Source: Ochrobactrum sp. RH2CCR150
GTDB lineage: Bacteria > Pseudomonadota > Alphaproteobacteria > Rhizobiales > Rhizobiaceae
Reading direction: 5' to 3'
DNA length: 64,000 bases
Assembly: GCA_014138095.1 (NCBI GenBank)
Contig: JACGXE010000014.1
Location: 1 to 64,000 of the forward strand
Numbering within the stretch: the stretch's first letter is position 1; each line of letters opens with the position of its first letter. The position numbers were made by a program, and so were the translations under genes. Of this stretch, positions 51,349-60,801 are shown in pieces. The notes under the pieces are model-generated. The model was not told the origin of the DNA. It was given only the letters and a program-made list of their open reading frames with translations, and made no database searches.

Positions 51349-54012
51349 TTGACGACGATCACCGAAACAAAGACCACCTGCCCCTATTGCGGCGTCGGCT
51401 GCGGCGTAATCGCCAAGGTGGATGAAGCCGGTGCAGTATCAGTTAAAGGCGACCCCGATCACCCGGCTAATTTCGGACGATTGTGCTCGAAAGGTTCAGC
51501 CCTTGCAGAGACCATTGATCTCGATGGTCGGCTGCTCTTTCCTGAAATCGATGGCCAGCGTGCGGACTGGGACCGGGCGCTCGATCTTGTGGCCCAGAGA
51601 TTTTCGAAGACGATAGCTGAACACGGGCCAGATTCTGTCGCCTTCTACGTATCAGGTCAGTTGTTGACCGAGGATTATTATGTCGCAAACAAGCTGATGA
51701 AGGGCTTTATCGGTTCGGCAAACATCGATACGAATTCGCGTCTTTGCATGTCCTCATCCGTGGCGGGGCATCGCCGCGCTTTCGGTGCCGATACGGTGCC
51801 CGGCACCTATGAGGATATTGAACTTGCCGATCTGGTGGTGTTGACCGGCTCCAATCTCGCCTGGTGCCATCCAGTGCTTTATCAAAGGCTTGCCGCAGCA
51901 AAGGCGTTGCGACCGCAGATGAAAATTGTCGTCATCGATCCACGTCGAACGATGACCTGTGACATTGCCGATCTGCATCTGGCAATTCGCCCGGATGGTG
52001 ATGTCGCGCTCTTCATGGGACTGCTCGCCCATTTGGTGAAGAGTCCTGCACTCAACATGAACTATGTCAATGCGTATACATCCGGTCTGGGAGTAGCCGT
52101 CGAAGCAGCCGCAGCGATTGATACGGAAAGCCTGGTCGAGCGCACGGGCCTGTCTTCAGCCCAGCTTGGAGAATTCTTCCAACTCTACGAGGCGGCTGAA
52201 AATACGGTCACCTGCTACAGTCAGGGGGTCAATCAGTCATCCTCGGGAACCGACAAGGTCAATGCCATCATCAATTGCCATCTGGCAACCGGCAGGATCG
52301 GGCGCCCCGGAATGGGGCCTTTTTCACTGACCGGGCAGCCTAATGCTATGGGCGGTCGTGAAGTGGGCGGTCTCGCCAATATGCTCGCTGCCCATATGGC
52401 CATCGAAAATGCCGACGACCGTGACCGCGTGCAGCGTTTCTGGTCCTCACCCACCATTGCTACAAAGCCCGGATTGAAGGCCGTCGATATGTTCCGTGCG
52501 GTGGCGGACAGAAGCATCAAAGCACTGTGGATCATAGCCACCAATCCGGTTGTATCCATGCCGGATGCTGATGCCGTTGAAGCGGCGATAAAGGCGTGCC
52601 CCTTTGTAGTCGTCTCTGACATTATTAAGGACACCGACACAACGCGCCACGCTCATGTGCTGTTGCCATCGCTTGGCTGGGGCGAGAAAGACGGTACCGT
52701 CACCAATTCGGAACGACGCATCTCCCGGCAACGGGCGTTTCTGGCAGCCCCGGGTAATGCCAAGCCAGACTGGTGGCAGCTTGCGGAAGTGGCGCGTCGT
52801 ATGAACCATGAGGAACAGTTTACCTATAAAGACCCCTCTGCCATCTTTTTCGAACATGCCGCTCTTTCTGCTTTCGAGAACGATGGCAGCCGCGATTTTG
52901 ATATCGGGGCAGTCCGAAACGGTACACCGTCACAATACGACGCCATGACGCCTTTCCAATGGCCGCAGCCTTCGCAAGGCACCAGCACACCAGCGCGCTT
53001 CTTTGCAAAAGGGGGCTATTTTCATCCCGACCGGCGCGCCCGCTTTGTGGTCACGGCACTCCCGGATACTGACCGCACAAGCGCCGTTTTCCCGTTTGCA
53101 CTCAACACGGGTCGCATCCGCGATCAGTGGCATACAATGACGCGAACAGGCAAAAGCGCGCGGCTTTCAGCTCATATTGCAGAACCATTTGCCGAGCTTC
53201 ACCCGCGCGACGCCACAGAACTTGGCGTCATCAGCGCCGGACTGGTGGAAATCGAAAGCCAATACGGTAAAGCCATCGTGCGCGCACTTGCGACAGAACG
53301 TCAGGCGCGAGGTAGTGTCTTTGCTCCGATGCACTGGAACGATCAATCTTCTGCCTGCGCCCGTATTGATGCTCTGGTCGCGCCGGTCGTCGATCCGATT
53401 TCAGGCCAACCGGCTTCTAAAAATGTGGCAGTGGCTTTAAGGCCCTTTCACGCTGTCTGCTACGGTTTTGCAATTTCGCTCGCAAAACCATCAGATGTTG
53501 ACTGCGATTACTGGGCATTGGCGCGTGCTGACGGCGGCTGGCGGTTAGAGTTGGCCTCGCTCACGGAGGTATTCGATTGGGTGCAGTGGTGCCATACCCA
53601 TCTTAGTATTCCAAAAGCAATTGACCCGATCGGCTATACGGACAACGCAACCGGCGAGACGCGGCTTGCGTTCTTTGACGGCTCAAGATTACTTGCAGCG
53701 CTTTTCATCGCACCACAACCGGTTTCAGTTGCACGCAACTGGGCCATCCAGCAATTGACTGTCGCCCATGACAATTTGCGCAAGCGCTTTACCATCGTTG
53801 CAGGCCGTCCTGGCATCAACACGCCGGACCCTGGCGCAACGGTTTGCTCATGCTTCGGCGTGGGCATCAATCAAATTGTCGCTGCCATTCACTCCGGTTG
53901 CCATAGCGTCGAAGCCATAGGCAAAAAACTCAACGCCGGAACCAATTGCGGCTCGTGCCGCGCTGAAATCAGGGAGATCATCAATGGGTGTCTCACGAAC
54001 GCAGCAGAGTGA
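51349..54012 (+). CDS. nasA: Assimilatory nitrate reductase, catalytic subunit
   Basis: Molybdopterin (bis-MGD) enzyme reducing nitrate to nitrite, 887 residues, cytoplasmic. N-terminal [4Fe-4S] site CPYCGVGC ... RLCSKG (about 10-50); molybdopterin oxidoreductase core with SRLCMSSSVAGHRRAFG; molydopterin-binding dinucleotide domain (about 560-680) with LNTGRIRDQWHTMTRTG. The last 60 residues are a BFD-type [2Fe-2S] domain, VCSCFGVGINQIV ... GTNCGSCRAEI, as in NasA/NarB of proteobacteria. The start is TTG at 51349, about 5-9 bases after AAGGGG. It ends inside the start of the cysG-like gene (29-bp overlap). Confidence 0.94.
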   Translation: MTTITETKTTCPYCGVGCGVIAKVDEAGAVSVKGDPDHPANFGRLCSKGSALAETIDLDGRLLFPEIDGQRADWDRALDLVAQRFSKTIAEHGPDSVAFYVSGQLLTEDYYVANKLMKGFIGSANIDTNSRLCMSSSVAGHRRAFGADTVPGTYEDIELADLVVLTGSNLAWCHPVLYQRLAAAKALRPQMKIVVIDPRRTMTCDIADLHLAIRPDGDVALFMGLLAHLVKSPALNMNYVNAYTSGLGVAVEAAAAIDTESLVERTGLSSAQLGEFFQLYEAAENTVTCYSQGVNQSSSGTDKVNAIINCHLATGRIGRPGMGPFSLTGQPNAMGGREVGGLANMLAAHMAIENADDRDRVQRFWSSPTIATKPGLKAVDMFRAVADRSIKALWIIATNPVVSMPDADAVEAAIKACPFVVVSDIIKDTDTTRHAHVLLPSLGWGEKDGTVTNSERRISRQRAFLAAPGNAKPDWWQLAEVARRMNHEEQFTYKDPSAIFFEHAALSAFENDGSRDFDIGAVRNGTPSQYDAMTPFQWPQPSQGTSTPARFFAKGGYFHPDRRARFVVTALPDTDRTSAVFPFALNTGRIRDQWHTMTRTGKSARLSAHIAEPFAELHPRDATELGVISAGLVEIESQYGKAIVRALATERQARGSVFAPMHWNDQSSACARIDALVAPVVDPISGQPASKNVAVALRPFHAVCYGFAISLAKPSDVDCDYWALARADGGWRLELASLTEVFDWVQWCHTHLSIPKAIDPIGYTDNATGETRLAFFDGSRLLAALFIAPQPVSVARNWAIQQLTVAHDNLRKRFTIVAGRPGINTPDPGATVCSCFGVGINQIVAAIHSGCHSVEAIGKKLNAGTNCGSCRAEIREIINGCLTNAAE

Positions 54013-54916
54013 AGCCTTTACGCGCATCGCGCCACTGGCAAAACTTCCGGTATTTTGGGCGCTGGAGGGAAGACGCTGTATCGTTTCCGGCGGTTCCGAT
54101 GCCGCCGCATGGAAGGCAGAATTGCTGGCGGCCTGTGGGGCTCATGTCGAGGTTTATACCGATGCACCCGACGACATGATGCGCGCATTGGCCAACAGTC
54201 CCCTGTTGCATGCAAAAGCGCGCATATCGCTAATGCTGAGGCCATGGCGAGATACCGATTTGTGTGGCGCTACTATCGCGATTGCTGATTGCCACGATGA
54301 AGGTGAAGCCTCGGCCTTTCATACAGCCTGCAAACGGGCAGGTGTTCCCGTCAATGTCATCGACAAACCGCAATACTGCCAATTCCAGTTCGGATCGATC
54401 GTCAATCGCTCGCCGGTTATCGTAGCTATCTCGACGGATGGCGCAGCGCCTGTTCTGGCGCAAGCGATCCGCCGTAAGATCGAAGCGCTTTTGCCAGCAT
54501 CGCTGAAAGACTGGGCACAACTTGCACAAAACCTACGCACCCGTATCGCCTCGATGTTGACGACCGCAACGGCGCGTCGCCATTTTTGGGAGAACTTTAC
54601 TGATAAAGCCTTCTCGGAACCATGGACCAGCAACTCGGAAACCGATCTGCTCGCGGTTGCTTCGCAGGAAGTATCAGATACAGGCAGTGTACAAGTCTTT
54701 ACCGTCGATCCGCTAGATCCCGAACTGATGACGCTCAAAGCCATTCGCGCACTGCAAGCCGCCGACATTATCTATTTTGAGAAGGACATCGTTCCAGCAA
54801 TATTGGAATTCGGACGGCGCGAAGCCAGACGTTATCGAATTGGAGATATATCCGGTCAGATATCCATGCTAAATCAATACCGTATTGTTTATCTGAAATC
54901 GGAAAAGGGCACTTAG
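53984..54916 (+). CDS. cysG: CysG-like siroheme synthase with a decayed methyltransferase half
   Basis: Siroheme biosynthesis protein, 310 residues, for the nitrite reductase cofactor. The N-terminal part (about 20-215) is the Met8/CysG precorrin-2 dehydrogenase-ferrochelatase: NAD site VSGGSDAAAWKAELL and the expected acid in IAIADCHDE, then FQFGSIVNRSPVIVAISTDG. From about 235 it resembles the beginning of uroporphyrinogen-III methyltransferase: QVFTVDPLDPELMTLKAIRALQAADIIYF (core DPLDPELMTLKAI), where active enzymes have a GAGPGDPELLT loop; the glycines are lost and the domain stops after about 75 residues instead of 250. So the methyltransferase half is probably inactive and another SUMT must exist. 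Overlaps nasA; last gene of the operon. Confidence 0.82.
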   Translation: MGVSRTQQSEAFTRIAPLAKLPVFWALEGRRCIVSGGSDAAAWKAELLAACGAHVEVYTDAPDDMMRALANSPLLHAKARISLMLRPWRDTDLCGATIAIADCHDEGEASAFHTACKRAGVPVNVIDKPQYCQFQFGSIVNRSPVIVAISTDGAAPVLAQAIRRKIEALLPASLKDWAQLAQNLRTRIASMLTTATARRHFWENFTDKAFSEPWTSNSETDLLAVASQEVSDTGSVQVFTVDPLDPELMTLKAIRALQAADIIYFEKDIVPAILEFGRREARRYRIGDISGQISMLNQYRIVYLKSEKGT

Positions 54917-54968
54917 GACAGTAATTTTCGTAACAATACTTCGTAAGCAAATATCATATTCGCCTTTC

Positions 54969-55346
54969 TCATATGACGTGCTCGCTAAACTGGAGATAGG
55001 CGATCAATGCCCCTCCAGACAAAGCAATCAGTATCGCCGGAAAGATGACCTGCCTGATTAACGTGGAGAGCAGCCAGCCAGTAGTCGCCACGAATCCGCT
55101 ATAAAACAAACCAAAGTCTGAAACGGACAGCGCCATAGCGGTAATACAGATCGGGCTTGCAAACATCATCAGCATCAGATCCGCGTTCTCGTAACGGGGA
55201 TGCAACGAGAAGACCCCGGTAAACATATGCCAGGTCAGACCAAACGAAATGCTGAGTAAAACCGCCAGAAGGATCGAATGTGACACGAAAGACACCCTAT
55301 TTTGTTTACATTTAAACAAGCAGGTTTCGTGCCAGATTTGGGGCAT
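54969..55346 (-). CDS. Hypothetical small membrane protein
   Basis: A 125-residue frame with about four hydrophobic segments: SHSILLAVLLSISFGLTWHM, LMLMMFASPICITAMALSV, LFYSGFVATTGWLLSTLI and VIFPAILIALSGGALIAYL. That membrane pattern argues for a real gene. The start is uncertain: ATG at 55346 lacks a good ribosome site and a GTG near 55295 could be used. It is convergent with the cysG-like gene and matches no family I recognise. Confidence 0.5.
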   Translation of the reverse strand: MPQIWHETCLFKCKQNRVSFVSHSILLAVLLSISFGLTWHMFTGVFSLHPRYENADLMLMMFASPICITAMALSVSDFGLFYSGFVATTGWLLSTLIRQVIFPAILIALSGGALIAYLQFSEHVI

Positions 55347-56103
55347 TGGAATCGATTATGTGCGTTTGACCGAGCGTGCGTCAGCAAAGAGCCGATTTCT
55401 CTGGTTCGCACGGACTCTTGTTCCGAGCCTTTTCAATTTTATCTTTGTAACTACATTTTTCCGAGGCGACGTTGCCCATATTCTTGACAAAATCTGCAGC
55501 TTACGAGCAGAAGTACCAGGTTCACCTTTCCGCGAAAAAGAAAGCTGTCAAAGGCATGTCGATGAATTGCGGAACGCACTTCATCAGTTGATAAAACAGA
55601 GAAGAGCGTTGCATTCAGCGCAGTTTTCGTTCGGGTTCAGCAAAATGACGGGCTGCGAAACGCATGAGCCGCCCTGTCCATAATGCTGGTCATTGAGCCA
55701 TCTATATTATCGCGACGCCAATTGTAGCTATCAGAGCCCTTCACGATCCAAGTCATGCCACCTTTCGCGTCGGTCATCTTTGAGGTGATCTCTGGCTTCT
55801 GCGAGTTCGCCGTCTAGTGTACAGCCTAGTCGAGCAACCTAACCTCTTGTGAGATTTACGTGAAAATTGATCGCATAACTTCGAAGTTATATATTTATAT
55901 ATCCAAAAGTATTTCTTATCGTAAGTTGAATATACCATAGCAATAACTTGAATAATTTTTAATTTATACGAAAAACATATTTATATTAATATTTTCTATA
56001 TTCTATGTTATTTACTGAGATAAATCTCCTATTTGGAGTTGCCATTCGTATAAAACATGACTAAATGACTCATATTTCTGAATGTTTCTTTGGATCGGGT
56101 CGT
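55347..56103. other. Non-coding or decayed 0.75-kb region
   Basis: No convincing gene. A plus-strand frame (55249-55683) has no recognisable domain or ribosome site, and a short minus-strand open stretch near 55730-55830 (LAEARDHLKDDRRERWHDLD) looks like the tail end of some lost gene. From about 55860 the DNA is extremely AT-rich up to the sigma factor gene and must contain its promoter. Confidence 0.45.
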
Positions 56104-56598
56104 ATGTCTTCGATGAATGCCGTTTTTGAACGTTTCTTTGTGCGGGAACGTTCGCGTCTGAAACGGTTTGCGATAAAACTTCTCGGCAATGCGCACGACG
56201 CCGACGACATTCTGCAAGAGACCTACATCAAGCTCTCGTCACGCGAACTATCGGATGGTGACAGGGGATTAGTCGTTCGAACTCTGACCACATTAGCTTT
56301 TGATCACATTCGCAGTCGGAGGGTTCATGACACAGGTGGCAAACCAGCGAGTGACAAGATTTTCGTGGAACACATTCAGCCTGAACGCATCGTTTCGTCG
56401 AAACATGACCTCGCAGTTCTTCTCGAAGCGATAAATCATCTTCCGCGTCGCCGTGCACAGATATTCCTGCTGGCGCGCGTAGATGGCATGACTTATGGGC
56501 AAATCGCACAAACACTTCATGTTTCGCTCAGCACGGTCGAGAAAGAAATGGCTGCGGCCATAGCTTTTTGCCATAAGTGGCAGCAGTCGCATGGCTGA
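56104..56598 (+). CDS. FecI-type ECF sigma factor
   Basis: ECF sigma factor of 164 residues (ATG at 56104; 56065 and 56113 are alternatives). Region 2: AHDADDILQETYIKLSS ... LAFDHIRSRR; region 4: INHLPRRRAQIFLLARVDGMTYGQIAQTLHVSLSTVEKEM (core MTYGQIAQTLHVSLSTVEKE). The next gene, overlapping by eight bases, encodes a FecR-like regulator, and a TonB receptor with an N-terminal signalling domain follows. This is the classic cell-surface signalling set: receptor binds ligand, FecR releases or activates the sigma factor, which transcribes the receptor gene. Confidence 0.9.
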   Translation: MSSMNAVFERFFVRERSRLKRFAIKLLGNAHDADDILQETYIKLSSRELSDGDRGLVVRTLTTLAFDHIRSRRVHDTGGKPASDKIFVEHIQPERIVSSKHDLAVLLEAINHLPRRRAQIFLLARVDGMTYGQIAQTLHVSLSTVEKEMAAAIAFCHKWQQSHG

Positions 56599-57616
56599 TC
56601 GCGATTCATATGTCCTAAGGTCAAGTAGCGAAAGTATGTTGAAATCTGGCAACCACGAAAAGTCGAAAGACGTGGCAATTGACGAAGCCGCGACGTGGTT
56701 TGTCCATATGACTAGTGATCCGGTTACGGAGGATACACGACGCTTGTTTCAATTGTGGCTTCAAGAAAGCCCCACCAACCCGGACGCTTATGAGAGCATT
56801 TGCAATCTGTGGGGTGAGTTGCACGTACCGGCTCAAATCGTAGCCGGATCAAGCCGTCACAGATTGGGTTGGATGGCGGGCTTTTCCTCACATCAGACCT
56901 TGAAATGGGCAGCCGCCGCAACTGTGGCCGCATTGTTCATTGGCGCAGCCGCTCTCTGGCGCGACGAGGGTTTGATCACCCGCGGATTCGCGGACTATGC
57001 CGCCGCACCCGGAGCCCACCGTGAAATTGCACTTTCAGATGGAACCGAGATTTATCTGGACGGCGACAGCGCCATCGACACGGTGTTTTTGGCGGATGAG
57101 CGCCACGTGAAATTGATCCGTGGCCGTGCATGGTTTAACGTCGCACGAGATGAGGATCGACCGTTTTACGTCGAAACGCAAAACGCAACAGTCCGCGTTC
57201 TCGGGACGGTGTTTACTGTTGATATTGAGAAAAGCGATTCAACGACGATCAGCGTGGAAAGCGGCGCGGTGTCTGTACGCTCTTTAGCCGGACCGCAAAT
57301 CAAGCTTGGCGCGGGCGATATTGCTGCCGTTTCGTCAGTTGATTTTCACAAGCTGGAAAATGCCGACATCGACACAATGAGTTCCTGGCGGCGCGGGCTC
57401 ATTATTATGAATCAGACTCCACTCGAAACCGTCTTGTCGGAAATTTCGCGTTACACGACGGGGCGAATTGTTGTCTCGGATCGAAACATCAATATTCTTC
57501 AGCTTTCAGGTGTCTTCCGTACAGACGATACCGATGCAATATTCACTGCACTTCAGTCAGTGCTTGGTCTCAAAGTCAAAAGAATCCCTGGCTTTCTCAC
57601 ATTTGTTTATCGCTGA
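56591..57616 (+). CDS. FecR-type anti-sigma/sigma regulator
   Basis: Inner-membrane signal relay, 341 residues. N-terminal cytoplasmic segment (DUF4880-like, about 20-75: EAATWFVHMTSDPVTEDTRRLFQLWL in part), one membrane helix (about 112-130: WAAAATVAALFIGAAALW), periplasmic FecR domain (GAHREIALSDGTEIYLDGDSAI; FYVETQNATVRVLGTVF) and a C-terminal secretin/TonB-like part (TPLETVLSEISRYTTGRIVV). It starts eight bases before the sigma stop, so the two are coupled. It should bridge the STN domain of the downstream receptor and the sigma factor. Confidence 0.9.
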   Translation: MADRDSYVLRSSSESMLKSGNHEKSKDVAIDEAATWFVHMTSDPVTEDTRRLFQLWLQESPTNPDAYESICNLWGELHVPAQIVAGSSRHRLGWMAGFSSHQTLKWAAAATVAALFIGAAALWRDEGLITRGFADYAAAPGAHREIALSDGTEIYLDGDSAIDTVFLADERHVKLIRGRAWFNVARDEDRPFYVETQNATVRVLGTVFTVDIEKSDSTTISVESGAVSVRSLAGPQIKLGAGDIAAVSSVDFHKLENADIDTMSSWRRGLIIMNQTPLETVLSEISRYTTGRIVVSDRNINILQLSGVFRTDDTDAIFTALQSVLGLKVKRIPGFLTFVYR

Positions 57617-57720
57617 AATACTTCAGATAAAAACTGCGGAATATTTTTACGGGTTTTCCCGGTCCCATCCGTTCTTTGCATGAAGGGCCCCATGCCCATG
57701 CAATTGAACAGGGACGGTTC
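57617..57720 (+). promoter_or_regulatory. Possible FecI-type promoter before the receptor gene
   Basis: The 104-bp gap contains GGAATAT at 57638-57644, similar to the GGAAAT -35 element of FecI-class promoters, followed about 17 bases later by GTCC. A small CGGG-TTTT-CCCG hairpin lies between. The reading is tentative; the AGGGACGG ribosome site precedes the ATG at 57721. Confidence 0.35.
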
Positions 57721-60606
57721 ATGGAAAAGATACTCAGAACGGCGCTTGCGATAGGCAGCATTTCGCTGATTGCAGCGGTAGTCGCAAGGGCTCCGGGCGT
57801 CATGGAGCAGGAGATGGATTTAGAAAGCCAATCCCCTGCGTTCAATTTCAATATACCGTCGAAGCCACTTCTGGCTGCTCTTGCTGATTTCGCGGAAATA
57901 ACAGGCATCCAGATTGTGAGACGGGACGGCAACCCAATCCAGGGATCGTCCACTGCCGTTGCAGGTCGCCAGTCCGCGGAAACCGCACTAACGCAAATTC
58001 TATCCAAAACCCATCTCGGCCATCGTTTCATAGATGCACGCACGTTCAATATCTTTGAACGTCAAACCTCTGTTTCGCCGACGGATGGAACGACCTTGCT
58101 GGAAACAATTGTCGTTGATAACTCAAGGATGACAGATGCGGCTTCGGTGTATTCTGCACCTCGCTCCAGCGTTTATATCTCCGGTGAGGAACTCGACCGC
58201 TATGGCGCTATCTCTGCTGGTGACACGCTCAAAGGGGTGCCGGGCGTTCAAGTAGCCGACAGCAGGAACGGTGGCGGTGTCGATGTCAATATACGTGGGA
58301 TGCAAGGGCAAAGCCGCGTAGCGGTCACCGTGGATGGATCACAGCAGGCTTTAAATGTCTACCGTGGCTACGCAGGCACACAGCAACGAAGCTATTTCGA
58401 CCCCGACCTCATCAGCGATATGATCATAAGCAAAGGACCGGGGCTCGCCCCGGGTGCAGCCGGTGCCATTGGCGGCACCGTCGCAATCACAACCTTACGT
58501 CCCAAAGATATCCTCCCTTCCGGCAAGAATATTGGCATCCGATTGAAGGGTGAATTATGGGACAACGGCGTAAAACCGCCACATCGCAGCTCACAAATTG
58601 AAAGTAGCAGTGAATTGTTTGCCCGGCCTCAGCAAGGGAAAGGCGATCTGTTTGACTCCGATGCGAGGTCAGGAAGCGTGGCTTTTGCTTTCGAACAGGA
58701 CAATTTCGATTTCATCGCAGCCTATGCTCGCCGCAATCAGGGTAACTACATCGCCGGACGCCATGGCCACGATAAGTATCGGATATTCAACGGCTCCGGC
58801 TATCAAGAAAATTCGGCCGCGACGTCCTATGCACCTGGCGAAGAAGTTCTCAATACATCCGCCAATACAGAATCGGTTCTTTTGAAGACGACCGTTCGTC
58901 CAACGGACGAGCAGGAACTGGAGCTTAGCTACCGTCGCTTCAATGGTCGTTTCGGAGAAATCATGCCGTCGGACATCTTTCGTTCCGGTACTGCTGGTGT
59001 CTACCAGTATCCACAAGGTGAAATGCTGATCAACTCCGCTTCCATGCGCTACGCTTTCGATCCCGAGGATAACGACTGGCTTAATCTCAAAGCCAATCTT
59101 TGGTGGACTGATGCCCAAAGCAGCCAAATCAATGGCGTCACGGGTCCCAAGTCACAGTATTTCGCAAGTGATCGCAGTTGGGTCAGAATGTCCAATCGCC
59201 GGATCGGCGGGGATATTTCCAATAAATCGGATTTTGCAACCCGGTTTGGCGATTTCAATCTCACGTTCGGTGGTTCGTTCCAGCATGAAGATATCCGACC
59301 GCAGGACGGTGTTGTTATTACCGAGCACGATCTTGATACCAACCGATTTCTACGCGATGGTTCCAGAACAGAATTGAGCCTTTCAAGTCAACTACAGTAT
59401 AAACCGCTGGATACGCTCGAATTCTGGGCCGGCGGTCGCTACAGTATGTTTCGTTCAAAAGACCGCAACGCTATGTCTAGAATAAGATGGGAAAACGTTT
59501 TTGGACGCTGGATATATGCAGCCAACTCCAAAGATACTGGCTATATGTTCTGGCGACCGGATGCAAATGGCATATTTGACGATGCTACGGACCCCCGCCT
59601 GAACAATGGGCTGATCTTTGGCGACAGCAACAATCCATTCGATGGAGTACCATTCAACGAATTTGGTGCGACTTATACCCATGCGTTCGATCCCCGTTGG
59701 TCGGAGACCGTTGTCGGCTTTGACCGAGGAGCTTCAATGTCCGCCAAAGACAGCGGCTTCAACCCTGCTTTTGGGGTAAATTACGAGATCTCGCCCGATA
59801 CCTTCCTTTATGCCAGTTATGCCGAAGGGATGCGCATGCCTTCGCTGTTCGAAACAACCTTGGGAACGCTTCAGGTGGAGCCGACAGGCGGGCTGAAGCC
59901 GGAACGCTCGAGAAACTGGGAGATCGGAGCCAGCACCACACTTGACAATCTGCTAAGCGGGGGCGACACAGCATCTTTCAAGCTCGCCTACTTCAATACC
60001 AATGTCAAAGACTACATCACCCGCTATTATGATCCGAATACGAACGGTGTGATGACTTTCTCAAATGCAGAAAGCTACAAGACCAGTGGCCTAGAGTTGC
60101 AGTCAAAGTACGACAATGGCAGAATATTTGCCGATGTTTCCGCAACATACTATTTTAAAACTCAGACATGCGACCCCACTTTCGCGTCTTATCTGCGCGA
60201 TACCGCGGGTGTTTACCAACACACGGAGAATACGCCCAATTGCACGCCTGGCAGCTTCATGGGGTCCTATACCAATACGCAAAATCCCCCCAAATATGCG
60301 GTGAACGTGACCTTGGGCAGTCGCTTCTTCGAGGAAAAGCTGATCCTTGGAGGACGGATGACTTATACGTCTGGTCCGACAGAAGAAATAAGCAAACCCT
60401 GGCAAACGGGCGCGACGACGCCACAACTCGTTTATCACCCGGTCGCCATTTTCGATGCCTTTATGAGCTATAAGCTCAGAGATGACGCCATTCTCAATGC
60501 TTCAGTTCAAAATATCACCGACCGCTACTATCTGGATGCTCTGGCACAAAGCTTTATGCCCGCGCCAGGCCGTACATATCGCGCCGGGCTGACAATCAAA
60601 TTTTAA
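57721..60606 (+). CDS. TonB-dependent receptor with STN signalling domain (heme/haemoprotein type?)
   Basis: Outer-membrane receptor of about 961 residues from the ATG at 57721 (AGGGACGG upstream). Signal peptide is followed by a secretin/TonB short N-terminal domain (about 40-100: FNIPSKPLLAALADFAEITG, AETALTQILSKT), the part that contacts FecR. Plug: GDTLKGVPGVQVADS, VDVNIRGMQGQSRVAVTVDG, YFDPDLISDMIISKGPG. The long barrel ends in YRAGLTIKF. RGYAGTQQRSYFDP resembles hemoglobin/heme-type receptors (HasR, TonB-hemoglobin group), so heme, haemoprotein or another protein-bound iron source is my best guess. Regulated by the FecI-FecR pair immediately upstream. Confidence 0.85.
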   Translation: MEKILRTALAIGSISLIAAVVARAPGVMEQEMDLESQSPAFNFNIPSKPLLAALADFAEITGIQIVRRDGNPIQGSSTAVAGRQSAETALTQILSKTHLGHRFIDARTFNIFERQTSVSPTDGTTLLETIVVDNSRMTDAASVYSAPRSSVYISGEELDRYGAISAGDTLKGVPGVQVADSRNGGGVDVNIRGMQGQSRVAVTVDGSQQALNVYRGYAGTQQRSYFDPDLISDMIISKGPGLAPGAAGAIGGTVAITTLRPKDILPSGKNIGIRLKGELWDNGVKPPHRSSQIESSSELFARPQQGKGDLFDSDARSGSVAFAFEQDNFDFIAAYARRNQGNYIAGRHGHDKYRIFNGSGYQENSAATSYAPGEEVLNTSANTESVLLKTTVRPTDEQELELSYRRFNGRFGEIMPSDIFRSGTAGVYQYPQGEMLINSASMRYAFDPEDNDWLNLKANLWWTDAQSSQINGVTGPKSQYFASDRSWVRMSNRRIGGDISNKSDFATRFGDFNLTFGGSFQHEDIRPQDGVVITEHDLDTNRFLRDGSRTELSLSSQLQYKPLDTLEFWAGGRYSMFRSKDRNAMSRIRWENVFGRWIYAANSKDTGYMFWRPDANGIFDDATDPRLNNGLIFGDSNNPFDGVPFNEFGATYTHAFDPRWSETVVGFDRGASMSAKDSGFNPAFGVNYEISPDTFLYASYAEGMRMPSLFETTLGTLQVEPTGGLKPERSRNWEIGASTTLDNLLSGGDTASFKLAYFNTNVKDYITRYYDPNTNGVMTFSNAESYKTSGLELQSKYDNGRIFADVSATYYFKTQTCDPTFASYLRDTAGVYQHTENTPNCTPGSFMGSYTNTQNPPKYAVNVTLGSRFFEEKLILGGRMTYTSGPTEEISKPWQTGATTPQLVYHPVAIFDAFMSYKLRDDAILNASVQNITDRYYLDALAQSFMPAPGRTYRAGLTIKF

Positions 60607-60738
60607 GCCATTGAAATACCGAGTGCGTTACTTCAATCGCAGTCACCCAATATACGCATGCCGGCCGGGACGGATCATGTTCTTACGCAACATCTGATCG
60701 TCTCGCCGGTTAGGGCACCCCACAATGAGGGGAAAAAC

Positions 60739-60756
60739 ACCATCAGATAAGATGGT
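60739..60756. terminator. Bidirectional terminator hairpin
   Basis: ACCATC-AGATAA-GATGGT at 60739-60756 is followed by TTTG on the plus strand and by GTTTTT on the minus strand. It sits between the receptor gene (ends 60606, +) and the 2-hydroxyacid dehydrogenase gene (ends 60802, -), where both transcripts should end. Confidence 0.6.
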
Positions 60757-60801
60757 TTTGCTGTACGTCAATCGCAGCAAAATGATCCTCATATCTGAGC
60801 C

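Noticed and set aside
55249-55683. A 144-codon plus-strand frame
   Set aside because: Composition is irregular, it overlaps the small membrane-protein gene on the other strand, and no motif is visible.
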